Below are positions 9,307-17,074 of a stretch of 64,000 nt of DNA, in pieces. The notes beneath the pieces were generated by a model. The model saw only the letters and a program-made list of their open reading frames with translations, made no database searches and was not told the DNA's origin. Made by a program: the position numbers and the translations under genes. The DNA is taken from assembly GCF_000472925.1 (NCBI RefSeq), contig NZ_AXAS01000025.1:1-64000 (forward strand), read 5' to 3'. Numbering within the stretch: position 1 is the stretch's first letter; the number at the start of each line of letters is the position of its first letter. The DNA is from Bradyrhizobium sp. Ec3.3. Its GTDB lineage: Bacteria; Pseudomonadota; Alphaproteobacteria; Rhizobiales; Xanthobacteraceae.

Positions 9307-10308
9307 ATGCAGCTCGGCATGATCGGCCTCGGCCGGATGGGCGGCAACATTGTCCGACGGCTGATGCGGAATGGCCATTCGGCCGTGGTCTATGACAAGG
9401 ACGCCAAGGCCGTCGCCGATCTTGCCGCCGACGGCGCGCAAGGCGCGAGCACGCTGGAAGAGTTCGTCGCCAAGCTCGACAAGCCGCGCACCGCCTGGGT
9501 GATGCTGCCCGCCGGCCGCATCACCGAGACGACGATCGAGACGCTCGCAAAGCTGATGCAAGCCGGCGACGTCATCATCGACGGCGGCAACACCTTCTGG
9601 CAGGACGACGTCCGCCGCGGCAAAGCGCTCAGGGAGCGTGGCATCCACTATGTCGACGTCGGGACCTCCGGCGGCGTCTGGGGGCTTGACCGCGGCTATT
9701 GCATGATGATCGGTGGCGACAAGGCCGTCGTCGACCGGCTCGATCCGATCTTCGGCACGCTGGCGCCGGGCGCAGGTGACATTCCGCGCACGCCGGGACG
9801 TGAGGGCCGCGATCCCCGCATCGAGCAAGGCTACATCCATGCCGGGCCGATCGGCGCCGGTCATTTCGTCAAGATGATCCACAACGGCATCGAGTACGGC
9901 CTGATGCAGGCCTATGCCGAGGGTTTCGACATCCTCAAGAACGCTGACATCGAGGCGCTGCCGGCGGATCATCGTTTCAATTTCGATCTCGCCGACATTG
10001 CCGAGGTGTGGCGGCGCGGCAGCGTGATCCCGTCCTGGCTGCTCGACCTCACCTCGACCGCGCTCGCCGACAGCCCGGCCCTGACCGAGTATTCGGGGTT
10101 CGTGGAGGATTCCGGCGAAGGGCGCTGGACCGTGAATGCGGCCATCGACGAGGCGGTGCCGGCCGAAGTGCTGACCGCGGCCTTGTTTGCCCGCTTCCGC
10201 TCACGCAAGGAGCATACCTTTGCGGAGAAGATCCTCTCCGCCATGCGTGCCGGCTTCGGAGGGCACAAGGAGCCGAAACAACCGGGTGCATCCAAGCCCA
10301 AAGCCTGA
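9307..10308 (+). CDS. gnd: 6-phosphogluconate dehydrogenase (decarboxylating), short form
   Basis: 333 residues. It oxidatively decarboxylates 6-phosphogluconate to ribulose-5-P. The Rossmann motif GLGRMG is at 7-12, GGNTF near 93, and the catalytic block HFVKMIHNGIEYG has K189, N193 and E196. The length matches the short GndA-like class rather than the 470-residue E. coli enzyme. That class is often NAD-preferring, but cofactor choice is inference. ATG 9307 follows AGAGGAT and is the point where Rossmann homology begins; an open frame extends further upstream but overlaps tal-pgi. Confidence 0.93.
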   Translation: MQLGMIGLGRMGGNIVRRLMRNGHSAVVYDKDAKAVADLAADGAQGASTLEEFVAKLDKPRTAWVMLPAGRITETTIETLAKLMQAGDVIIDGGNTFWQDDVRRGKALRERGIHYVDVGTSGGVWGLDRGYCMMIGGDKAVVDRLDPIFGTLAPGAGDIPRTPGREGRDPRIEQGYIHAGPIGAGHFVKMIHNGIEYGLMQAYAEGFDILKNADIEALPADHRFNFDLADIAEVWRRGSVIPSWLLDLTSTALADSPALTEYSGFVEDSGEGRWTVNAAIDEAVPAEVLTAALFARFRSRKEHTFAEKILSAMRAGFGGHKEPKQPGASKPKA

Positions 10309-10321
10309 AGGCCGGCCATTC

Positions 10322-11836
10322 GTGACAAAAGATCCGCAGCCCCAACGCAAACCCGAAAATTGCGCCTTCGTCATCTTCGGCGTCACCGGCGATCTGACCC
10401 ATCGCCTGGTGATCCCGTCGCTCTACAATCTCGCCGCCGAGAACCTGTTGCCGGAGAAATTCTGTGTCGTCGGCGCCGCCCGCAAGGGTATGTCGAATGA
10501 CGAGCTGCGCGACGGCCTGTTGAAGGGCCTGCGCGAGCATGCCACCCGTCCGGTGGACGACGTCGTCGCCCAGCAACTCCTGCAATGCGTGACCTTCGTC
10601 GAGGCGGACCCAAAGGATCCGCCCTCCTTCGACGCGCTGCGCGAGCATCTGGACGCGCTCGAATGCTCCCGCGGCACCGGCGGCAACCGGCTGTTCTATC
10701 TCGCGACCCCGCCGGCGGCGTTTGCACCGACCGCGCGCGAGCTCGGCCGCACCGGACTGATGAAGGAAGACAACGGCGCCTGGCGGCGACTCGTGGTCGA
10801 AAAGCCCTTCGGCACCGACCTCGCCTCGGCGCGCGCGCTGAATGCCGAGCTGCTGAAGATCATGGAGGAACACCAGATCTACCGAATCGATCACTACCTC
10901 GGCAAAGAGACGGTGCAGAACATCCTGGTGCTGCGCTTTGCCAACGGCATGTTCGAGCCGATCTGGAATCGCAACCATATCGATCACATCCAGATCACCG
11001 TGGAGGAACGGCTCGGCGTCGGCCATCGCGGCGGCTTCTACGATTCGACCGGCGCATTGCGCGACATGGTGCCGAATCATCTGTTCCAGCTCTTGTCGCT
11101 GGTTGCGATGGAGCCGCCAACGCGTTTCGAGGCGCGCGCGGTGCGCAACGAGAAGGCCGAGGTGCTGGCAGCAATCCAACCGCAGAGCGAGGCCGAAGCA
11201 CTGAAGAACTCGATCCGTGCGCAATATGTGGGAGGCCGTGTCGGCAGCGAGGAGCTTTCCGACTATCGCGGCACTCCCGAGGTCAATCGGGACAGCACCA
11301 CCGAGACCTTTGTCGCGCTGAAGCTCGCCATCGACAATTGGCGCTGGGCCGGCGTCCCTTTCTATCTGCGCACCGGCAAGGCACTCGCCAGCAAGCGCAC
11401 GGAAGTGGCGATCAAGTTCAAGCAGGCGCCGCTCGCGATGTTCAGCGGCACGCCGATCGATCGGCTGTCGCAGAATTTCCTGACCATCGGTATTGCCCCG
11501 ACCGAAAGTATCGAGCTGCAGTTCAACGCCAAGCTGCCTGGCCCCAGCGTTTCGATCGACGGCGTCGAGATGAAATTTCGGTACGGGGACTATTTCAAGG
11601 CCGAGCCTAGCACCGGCTATGAGACGCTGATCTACGACTGCATGATCGGCGATAACATCCTGTTCCAGCGTGCCGACGCCATCGAGGCGGGATGGCGGGC
11701 GGTGCAGCCGCTACTCGATGCATGGAGGAAGGCGGGCGCCAGTGGCCTCGAACTCTACCGCGCTGGAAGCGAAGGCCCGCTCGGCGCCGACGAATTGCTC
11801 AGGCGAGACGGGCGAAGCTGGCGGAAGTTCACCTGA
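10322..11836 (+). CDS. zwf: Glucose-6-phosphate 1-dehydrogenase
   Basis: 504 residues. It oxidises glucose-6-P to 6-phosphogluconolactone and makes NADPH. The nucleotide-binding segment GVTGDLTHR is at 20-28 (an atypical second half against the usual GASGDLAKR). The active-site signature RIDHYLGKETVQN is at 188-200. GTG 10322 lies 13 bp after gnd and is in the expected place before CAFVIFGVTG. The stop overlaps the pgl ATG by one base (TGATG). It is the third gene of the pentose phosphate operon. Confidence 0.95.
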   Translation: MTKDPQPQRKPENCAFVIFGVTGDLTHRLVIPSLYNLAAENLLPEKFCVVGAARKGMSNDELRDGLLKGLREHATRPVDDVVAQQLLQCVTFVEADPKDPPSFDALREHLDALECSRGTGGNRLFYLATPPAAFAPTARELGRTGLMKEDNGAWRRLVVEKPFGTDLASARALNAELLKIMEEHQIYRIDHYLGKETVQNILVLRFANGMFEPIWNRNHIDHIQITVEERLGVGHRGGFYDSTGALRDMVPNHLFQLLSLVAMEPPTRFEARAVRNEKAEVLAAIQPQSEAEALKNSIRAQYVGGRVGSEELSDYRGTPEVNRDSTTETFVALKLAIDNWRWAGVPFYLRTGKALASKRTEVAIKFKQAPLAMFSGTPIDRLSQNFLTIGIAPTESIELQFNAKLPGPSVSIDGVEMKFRYGDYFKAEPSTGYETLIYDCMIGDNILFQRADAIEAGWRAVQPLLDAWRKAGASGLELYRAGSEGPLGADELLRRDGRSWRKFT

Positions 11837-12585
11837 TGGCACCTGCTGACCAGCCCAGGCTGATCGTCGTCGCTGATGGCGAGGCGCTCGCGCGTGCAGC
11901 TGCCGAACGGGTGATGACGCGGATATCGGCCAATCCGGGCCGCATCGCGATCTGCCTCACCGGCGGATCGAGCCCGAAGCAACTCTATCAGTTGCTCGGA
12001 AGCGACGCGTATCGCAGCCAACTTCCGTGGGAGCGCGTGCACTGGTTCATCGGTGACGAGCGCTTCGTGCCGGACAGCGATCCCCTCAACAACATGAACG
12101 TTGCGCGCGCGGCGTTTCTCGACCGCGATGCACCGCCGGCCAACATCCATCCCATCCCGACCACGGCCGGTGGACCGGACGAGAGCGCGGCCGCCTATGC
12201 GCGGGAGCTGCAGACGTTCTACGGGGCCGACCGTCTCGCCCCGTCCAAGCCGCTGTTCGACCTCGTCCTGATGGGCGCGGGTCCCGACGGCCACACCGCG
12301 TCGCTGTTTCCCGGCTACCCCGCGATCGAGGAAGCCGACCGCTGGGTGGTCGGCGTGCCCAAGGCCAATGTCGCGCCCTTCGTGCCGCGGGTGACCCTGA
12401 CATTGCCGGCGCTCGCCTCCTGCCGCGAAATGCTGTTTGAAATCGAAGGCGCCGGCAAGCGGCCGATCTTGACGCGCCTGCTCAATGGCGAGAATCTGCC
12501 CGCAACACGCGCGCGCTCTAACGGCGAGACCGTCTGGCTGGTCGACGAAGCCGCGCTTCCGGAGGACCTTCGTGGCGGGCACTGA
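11836..12585 (+). CDS. pgl: 6-phosphogluconolactonase
   Basis: 249 residues of the DevB/Pgl family, hydrolysing 6-phosphogluconolactone to 6-phosphogluconate. Family motifs are TGGSSPKQLY near 42, HWFIGDERFVP near 72 and MGAGPDGHTASLFPG near 145. The ATG at 11836 overlaps the zwf stop, showing coupling. Its 3' end overlaps the start of gntK by 14 bp. Its place between zwf and a gluconate kinase completes the oxidative branch. Confidence 0.94.
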   Translation: MAPADQPRLIVVADGEALARAAAERVMTRISANPGRIAICLTGGSSPKQLYQLLGSDAYRSQLPWERVHWFIGDERFVPDSDPLNNMNVARAAFLDRDAPPANIHPIPTTAGGPDESAAAYARELQTFYGADRLAPSKPLFDLVLMGAGPDGHTASLFPGYPAIEEADRWVVGVPKANVAPFVPRVTLTLPALASCREMLFEIEGAGKRPILTRLLNGENLPATRARSNGETVWLVDEAALPEDLRGGH

Positions 12586-13114
12586 ACTACCCTGCGCATT
12601 AATCGTCATGGGCGTCTCGGGCTCGGGCAAGAGCACGGTCGCGGAGGCACTCGGCAAGCGTCTCGGCTGGCGTTTCGCGGACGGCGACAGCTTTCACCCC
12701 GCGAGCAATGTCGCGAAAATGGCCGCCGGTCATCCGCTGACCGATGAGGACCGCTGGCCGTGGCTCAATGCCATCGCCGACGAGATCGAGCGCACCTGCA
12801 AGGCGGACGGTCATGTCATCATCGCCTGCTCGGCGCTGAAGCACACCTATCGCGACGTGCTCCTGCGCGGCCGCGACGACGTTCGTTTCATTTTCCTGAA
12901 AGGCACCCAGGAGCTGATCGCCGACCGGCTCGCCCACCGCAAGGGCCATTTCATGCCACCCGAGTTGCTCACCAGTCAGTTCAAAACACTGGAGCCGCCG
13001 GAAGCGAGCGAACACGTGATCACGGTCTCGATCGACGAGACCGTCGAGACGATCGTGGATGGCGCCTTGCGACAGTTGAAATTCGGCAGCGAGAAGCACA
13101 AGGCCATGTCATGA
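12572..13114 (+). CDS. gntK: Gluconokinase
   Basis: 180 residues, GntK family. It phosphorylates gluconate to 6-phosphogluconate, feeding gnd. Walker A GVSGSGKST is at 14-22, followed by the family segments FADGDSFHPASNVAKM, PLTDEDRWPWL and IACSALKHTYRD. The GTG at 12572 is chosen because GGAGG sits 6 nt upstream; ATG 12608 would begin immediately before the P-loop and is too short. It overlaps pgl by 14 bp and the next gene by 4 bp (ATGA). Confidence 0.93.
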   Translation: MAGTELPCALIVMGVSGSGKSTVAEALGKRLGWRFADGDSFHPASNVAKMAAGHPLTDEDRWPWLNAIADEIERTCKADGHVIIACSALKHTYRDVLLRGRDDVRFIFLKGTQELIADRLAHRKGHFMPPELLTSQFKTLEPPEASEHVITVSIDETVETIVDGALRQLKFGSEKHKAMS

Positions 13115-13923
13115 CGCCCATCTCACTCGTGGTTTCCGACGTCGACGGCACGCTGCTGACCAAGGACAAGACGCTGACCGACCGCGCCAGGGCCGCGGTG
13201 CAGCGGCTGCACAAGGCCGGCATCGGTTTCACCATCACTTCGAGCCGTCCTGCGATCGGCATGCGGTTTTTGATCGAGCCGCTCGCGATCACCCTGCCGG
13301 TCGGTCCGTTCAACGGTTCCTCGATCATCGATCCACAGATGAAGCCGGTCGAGCAGCACCTGATCCCGAAAGCGGCGGCCGAGCGCTGCCTGCAGATACT
13401 CCGCGAGTTCGGCGCCGACATCTGGGTCTTCACCGCCGACAAATGGCTGATTGACAATCCAAAGGGCGCTTACGTCGCGCACGAGCAGCACACCATTCGG
13501 TCCGACCCGACCGTCGTGGCGGATTTTGCGCCATACCTCGCGAACGGCTGCAAGATCGTCGGCGCGAGCGCCGATGCGGCGGGCCTTGAGCGTTGCGAGA
13601 AGGTGATGCAGGAGGCACTCGGCGACGAGGCGACCGCGGTCCGCTCGCAAACCTATTACCTCGACATCACGCCGCCCGGTTTCAACAAGGGCACCTTCGT
13701 GCAGGCGATGGCCAAACGCCTCGGCATCTCGACCGACGCGATCGCCACCATCGGCGACATGCAGAATGACCTCGCGATGTTCCGCGTCAGCGGCCTTTCA
13801 TTTGCCATGGGCAATGCCTCCGACAACGTCAAGCAGCAGGCGTTGCACGTGACCGCGACCAACGAGCAGGAAGGCTTCGCCGGCGCGATCGAGATGATCC
13901 TGAAGCGGAACGGGATCGGCTAA
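13111..13923 (+). CDS. HAD-superfamily (Cof-type) phosphatase
   Basis: 270 residues of the Cof/HAD-IIB type. Motif I is DVDGTLL near residue 10, motif II ITSSRP near 44, and motif IV IGDMQNDLAMF near 214. The large C2 cap lies between II and IV. Such enzymes dephosphorylate sugar phosphates or cofactors; the substrate cannot be read from sequence. It is coupled to gntK by an ATGA overlap and ends the operon, so a pentose or gluconate phosphate is a reasonable guess. Confidence 0.85.
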   Translation: MTPISLVVSDVDGTLLTKDKTLTDRARAAVQRLHKAGIGFTITSSRPAIGMRFLIEPLAITLPVGPFNGSSIIDPQMKPVEQHLIPKAAAERCLQILREFGADIWVFTADKWLIDNPKGAYVAHEQHTIRSDPTVVADFAPYLANGCKIVGASADAAGLERCEKVMQEALGDEATAVRSQTYYLDITPPGFNKGTFVQAMAKRLGISTDAIATIGDMQNDLAMFRVSGLSFAMGNASDNVKQQALHVTATNEQEGFAGAIEMILKRNGIG

Positions 13924-14030
13924 GGCGCTTGCCCATTATCCTTGAAGCAATTCCCGAGACGTCCGCTCTGCTGCCGAGAAGTCCATTGAAGCGACCGATC
14001 GCGATGTCTGGTATGGGCCCACGAGCGGAA

Positions 14031-14044
14031 TTGATCTGTATCAA
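14031..14044 (+). promoter_or_regulatory. FixK/FNR-type box (TTGAT-N4-ATCAA)
   Basis: TTGATCTGTATCAA is a perfect match to the FixK2/FNR consensus and sits inside a longer perfect palindrome, AATTGAT-CTGT-ATCAATT (14029-14046). Its centre lies about 120 bp before the GTG of the downstream dehydrogenase. A site at -41.5 would put transcription start near 14079. The rest of the 13924-14156 gap shows no gene. Confidence 0.6.
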
Positions 14045-14156
14045 TTACAAGACCCGATTTCGAGCTGATTCTTTCCAAGAGACCTGAGGGTGTCGGACTA
14101 TCAAATTGCAATACTCGTGACGCAGTTTTCGAATCTGAGTTTGCAGGGATCGGCGT

Positions 14157-15209
14157 GTGATCGAACCGCGCAACCGCGTTGTTCAGCTTCGCCGCTTTGG
14201 CGGACCTGAGGAGCTGGAAGTCGTCGACGCCCCGCTGCCGACGGCTGGAGCGGACGAGGTGCGGGTCCGTGTGCTCGCCTCGGGGCTTGAATACACCGAT
14301 ACTCTGATCCGACGGCATCTCTACCCGCAAACCGCCTCCCGTCGGCCACCGCTGGTCATGGGCTACGATGTTATTGGGGAAATCGATCAGCTCGGCGATC
14401 GCGTGAGCGGATTTCAGCTTGGCGACCGTGTGGCCGACATGACCGTGCTCGGATCGAATGCTGCCTATCGCACGCTCCAGGCGCGCCACCTGACCCGCGT
14501 GCCAGTGGGCATAGATTCGGCGCAAGCGGCCGCACTGATCCTTAGCTGGATGACAGCATATCAGCTCCTGCACCGCGCCGCGCGGGTGCAACCGGGGCAG
14601 CGCGTGCTGGTGCATGGTGCTGCCGGAGCGGTCGGACAAGCTCTTCTCGTACTCGGTAGCATGGCCGGACTTCAGCTGTGGGGCGGAGCCCATGGAAGGC
14701 ACGCAGCGCTGATCCGCGAGCTCGGGGCTAGGCCGATTGATTATCAGCGCGAAGATTTCACGCACGTCCTGCCAGGCGGATTTGATGTTGTCTTCGATGG
14801 CATCGGGGAGGATGGCTATCGCCGATCATTTTCAGCGCTCAAGCGCGGCGGTCTGCTCTGCGCCTATGGCTACTCGGCGGGCGTGCAGGATCGGCGACGG
14901 ATGCTCACCATGCTGATGTGGATCGCGCGGCTCTATCTCTGGCGGTGGTTGCCCGGCGGCAGGCGTGCCTTCTTCTACTCGATCAACGCGATGCGGCTGC
15001 AGCATCCTCAATGGTTTACGGAAGACCTGAAGCGCCTGTTCACTCTGCTGGCCAGTGGCGCCATCCAGCCGCGCATTGCCGCGCGGATCTCGCTGGATGA
15101 AGTTGCCGAGGCGCACCGACACCTCGAAGCCGGTGGCCTAGAGGGCAAGCTCGTGCTGTGCCCGGATCTCGCGCCACAGACGTCCGGCATGACAAGGCCT
15201 GCAGCCTGA
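14157..15209 (+). CDS. Quinone oxidoreductase-like MDR dehydrogenase
   Basis: 350 residues of the medium-chain dehydrogenase/reductase superfamily. The GroES-like N-domain contains GLEYTDTLIRRHLYP near 43 and GYDVIGEIDQLGD near 66. The nucleotide fold has VLVHGAAGAVGQ near 155. The cysteine and histidine zinc ligands of alcohol dehydrogenases are absent, so it belongs with zinc-free NADPH:quinone reductase-like enzymes. The true substrate is unknown. It is monocistronic, converges on the GH15 gene 22 bp away, and has a FixK-type box upstream, so low-oxygen induction is plausible. Confidence 0.85.
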   Translation: MIEPRNRVVQLRRFGGPEELEVVDAPLPTAGADEVRVRVLASGLEYTDTLIRRHLYPQTASRRPPLVMGYDVIGEIDQLGDRVSGFQLGDRVADMTVLGSNAAYRTLQARHLTRVPVGIDSAQAAALILSWMTAYQLLHRAARVQPGQRVLVHGAAGAVGQALLVLGSMAGLQLWGGAHGRHAALIRELGARPIDYQREDFTHVLPGGFDVVFDGIGEDGYRRSFSALKRGGLLCAYGYSAGVQDRRRMLTMLMWIARLYLWRWLPGGRRAFFYSINAMRLQHPQWFTEDLKRLFTLLASGAIQPRIAARISLDEVAEAHRHLEAGGLEGKLVLCPDLAPQTSGMTRPAA

Positions 15210-15231
15210 ATTTCGACAGGAGGCACGGCAG

Positions 15232-17052
15232 TCACTGCGACCGCTGCACCGCCGGCTTCTCGCTGCGCGTCCGCGCTGCCGACAAATTGTGTGCCGTATT
15301 GATCAGCGCGATGTGGGTCAGCGCTTGCGGGAAATTGCCGGTCTGGCGTCGCGCCAGAGAGTCGTATTCCTCCGCTAAAAGTCCGACGTCGTTGGCGATG
15401 CCGACCACGCGATCGAGCAGAACTTGCGCCTTGTCGAGGTCGCCGGCGAGCGCATGGGCGTCTGCAAGCCATAGGCTGCAGGCGAGAAACGCACCCTCGA
15501 TCGGCTGGATCTCCTCGGACACTTCGCGGGGATCATGCCGCAGCACAAATCCGTCGCGCATCAGGTGCTGTTCGACCGCCGCGATGGTACCGCGGACGCG
15601 CGGGTCGTTTGTCGGAAGAAAACCGACGGCGGGCAATAACAGCAAGCTGGCATCGAGCAGTTTCGAGCCGTAGGATTCGACGAAGCTGTTCAACTGCGCA
15701 TCAAAGCCCTTCTGGCATACATCGCGGTGGATGGCATCGCGCAAGGTACACCAGTGCAATACCGGCGCCTTGAAGCCGAAGGTCTCGGCGCTCTTGATAC
15801 CACGGTCGAAGGCAACCCAGGTCATCACCTTCGAGAAGACGTAATGCTTGGGCTTATCGCGCCGCTCCCAGATGCCGTGGTCGGGATGGTCCCAGACCTC
15901 GGCCAGGTGCTGAAGCACGGTGCATTCCAGCGCCCAGCTCTGGTCGTCAAGCTTCAGCTTCGCCACGCGCGACTGGTGGAGCGCGTCGATCAGCTCGCCA
16001 TAGACGTCGAGCTGCAATTGCGCGTGCGCGGCATTACCGACGCGAACCGGCTTCGCGCCCTCATAGCCGTCGAGCCATTCCGCCTCCCATTCGAGCAGCC
16101 GCCTTTGGCCCCAGATTCCGTACATGATCTGCATGCGGTCCGGCGCACCGGCGGCCGCGCGCAGCAGCCAACTATGCCAGGCGGATGCTTCCTCGGTATA
16201 GCCCGAGTTCATCAGCGCGAGCAGCGTGAAGGTCGCATCGCGCAGCCAGCAGAAGCGGTAGTCCCAGTTTCTGGCGCCACCGAGCTTCTCGGGCAGCGAG
16301 GTCGTGGGCGCCGCGACGATGCCGCCGGTCGGAGCGAAGGTCAGCGCCTTCAACGTGATCAGCGAACGCATGATGAGATCGTGATACTCGCCGTCGCGAT
16401 TGCCGTGGCTGCACCAGTCCTTCCAGAAGGCTTCTGTCTCCGCGAATGCGCGCTCGGGGTCAATCGCCTCGGGCGGCGAGAGATGCGACGGGCCATAGGT
16501 CAGCACGAACGGAACTGTCTCGCCCGCGTTGACCTCGAACTCAGCCACGGTGGTCAGATCCTCGCCGCGAGTCTCAACGGGCGTGCGGAGCACCGTCATG
16601 TCCTGCCCGCAGATCGCAAGCACGGCGGATCGATCCTCGGTCCGCCTGACCCAGGGAATATCGACGCCGAAGCCGAAGCGGATGATGAGCTCCATCCTGA
16701 GCTTGACGCGGCCTTTCAGGCCGCGTACCAGCCGCACGATGTCGGACGCCTTGCCGCGCAGCGGCATGAAGTCGATCAAGGCGACAGAGCCGCCGGCCGT
16801 TTCGAAACGGGTCTCAAGGATCAGCGTGCTGCCGAGATAGCGGCGGGAGCGGGCCGTGAGTGCTTCGCTTGGGGCAATCTGCCAGCGCCCGTTCCTTCTG
16901 GTGCCGAGGATCGCAGCAAAGCAGGCGTCGGAATCGAAGGCGGGCCAGCACAGCCAGTCGATCGAGCCGTCGCGGCCGACGAGGGCCGCGGTCTCGCAAT
17001 CGCCGATCAGCGCATAGTCTTCGATCTTCTGTGACAATTCCGTGTGACCCAC
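15232..17052 (-). CDS. Glycoside hydrolase family 15 protein (trehalase or glucoamylase)
   Basis: 606 residues of GH15. The N-terminal block IEDYALIGDCETAALVGRDG and SIDWLCWPAFDSDACFA is followed by the (alpha/alpha)6 barrel signature GARNWDYRFCWLRDATF near 255. Family members are glucoamylases, glucodextranases or acid trehalases. No signal peptide is evident, so it is probably cytosolic. The start is GTG 17052, 22 bp after malQ, so the two form an operon. The surrounding trehalose genes make trehalase a serious alternative to glucoamylase. Confidence 0.88.
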   Translation of the reverse strand: MGHTELSQKIEDYALIGDCETAALVGRDGSIDWLCWPAFDSDACFAAILGTRRNGRWQIAPSEALTARSRRYLGSTLILETRFETAGGSVALIDFMPLRGKASDIVRLVRGLKGRVKLRMELIIRFGFGVDIPWVRRTEDRSAVLAICGQDMTVLRTPVETRGEDLTTVAEFEVNAGETVPFVLTYGPSHLSPPEAIDPERAFAETEAFWKDWCSHGNRDGEYHDLIMRSLITLKALTFAPTGGIVAAPTTSLPEKLGGARNWDYRFCWLRDATFTLLALMNSGYTEEASAWHSWLLRAAAGAPDRMQIMYGIWGQRRLLEWEAEWLDGYEGAKPVRVGNAAHAQLQLDVYGELIDALHQSRVAKLKLDDQSWALECTVLQHLAEVWDHPDHGIWERRDKPKHYVFSKVMTWVAFDRGIKSAETFGFKAPVLHWCTLRDAIHRDVCQKGFDAQLNSFVESYGSKLLDASLLLLPAVGFLPTNDPRVRGTIAAVEQHLMRDGFVLRHDPREVSEEIQPIEGAFLACSLWLADAHALAGDLDKAQVLLDRVVGIANDVGLLAEEYDSLARRQTGNFPQALTHIALINTAHNLSAARTRSEKPAVQRSQ

Positions 17053-17074
17053 CTGAAATTGTCGTTGCCGGACT

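Noticed and set aside
6365..9307. 980-codon open frame antisense to tal-pgi
   Set aside because: It mirrors the GC-rich codon pattern of a certain gene; its Arg/Gly/Asp/Leu-rich translation shows no domain.
13920..14765. 281-codon minus-strand frame covering the FixK-box gap
   Set aside because: It overlaps the conserved MDR gene by 600 bp and its translation has no family features.
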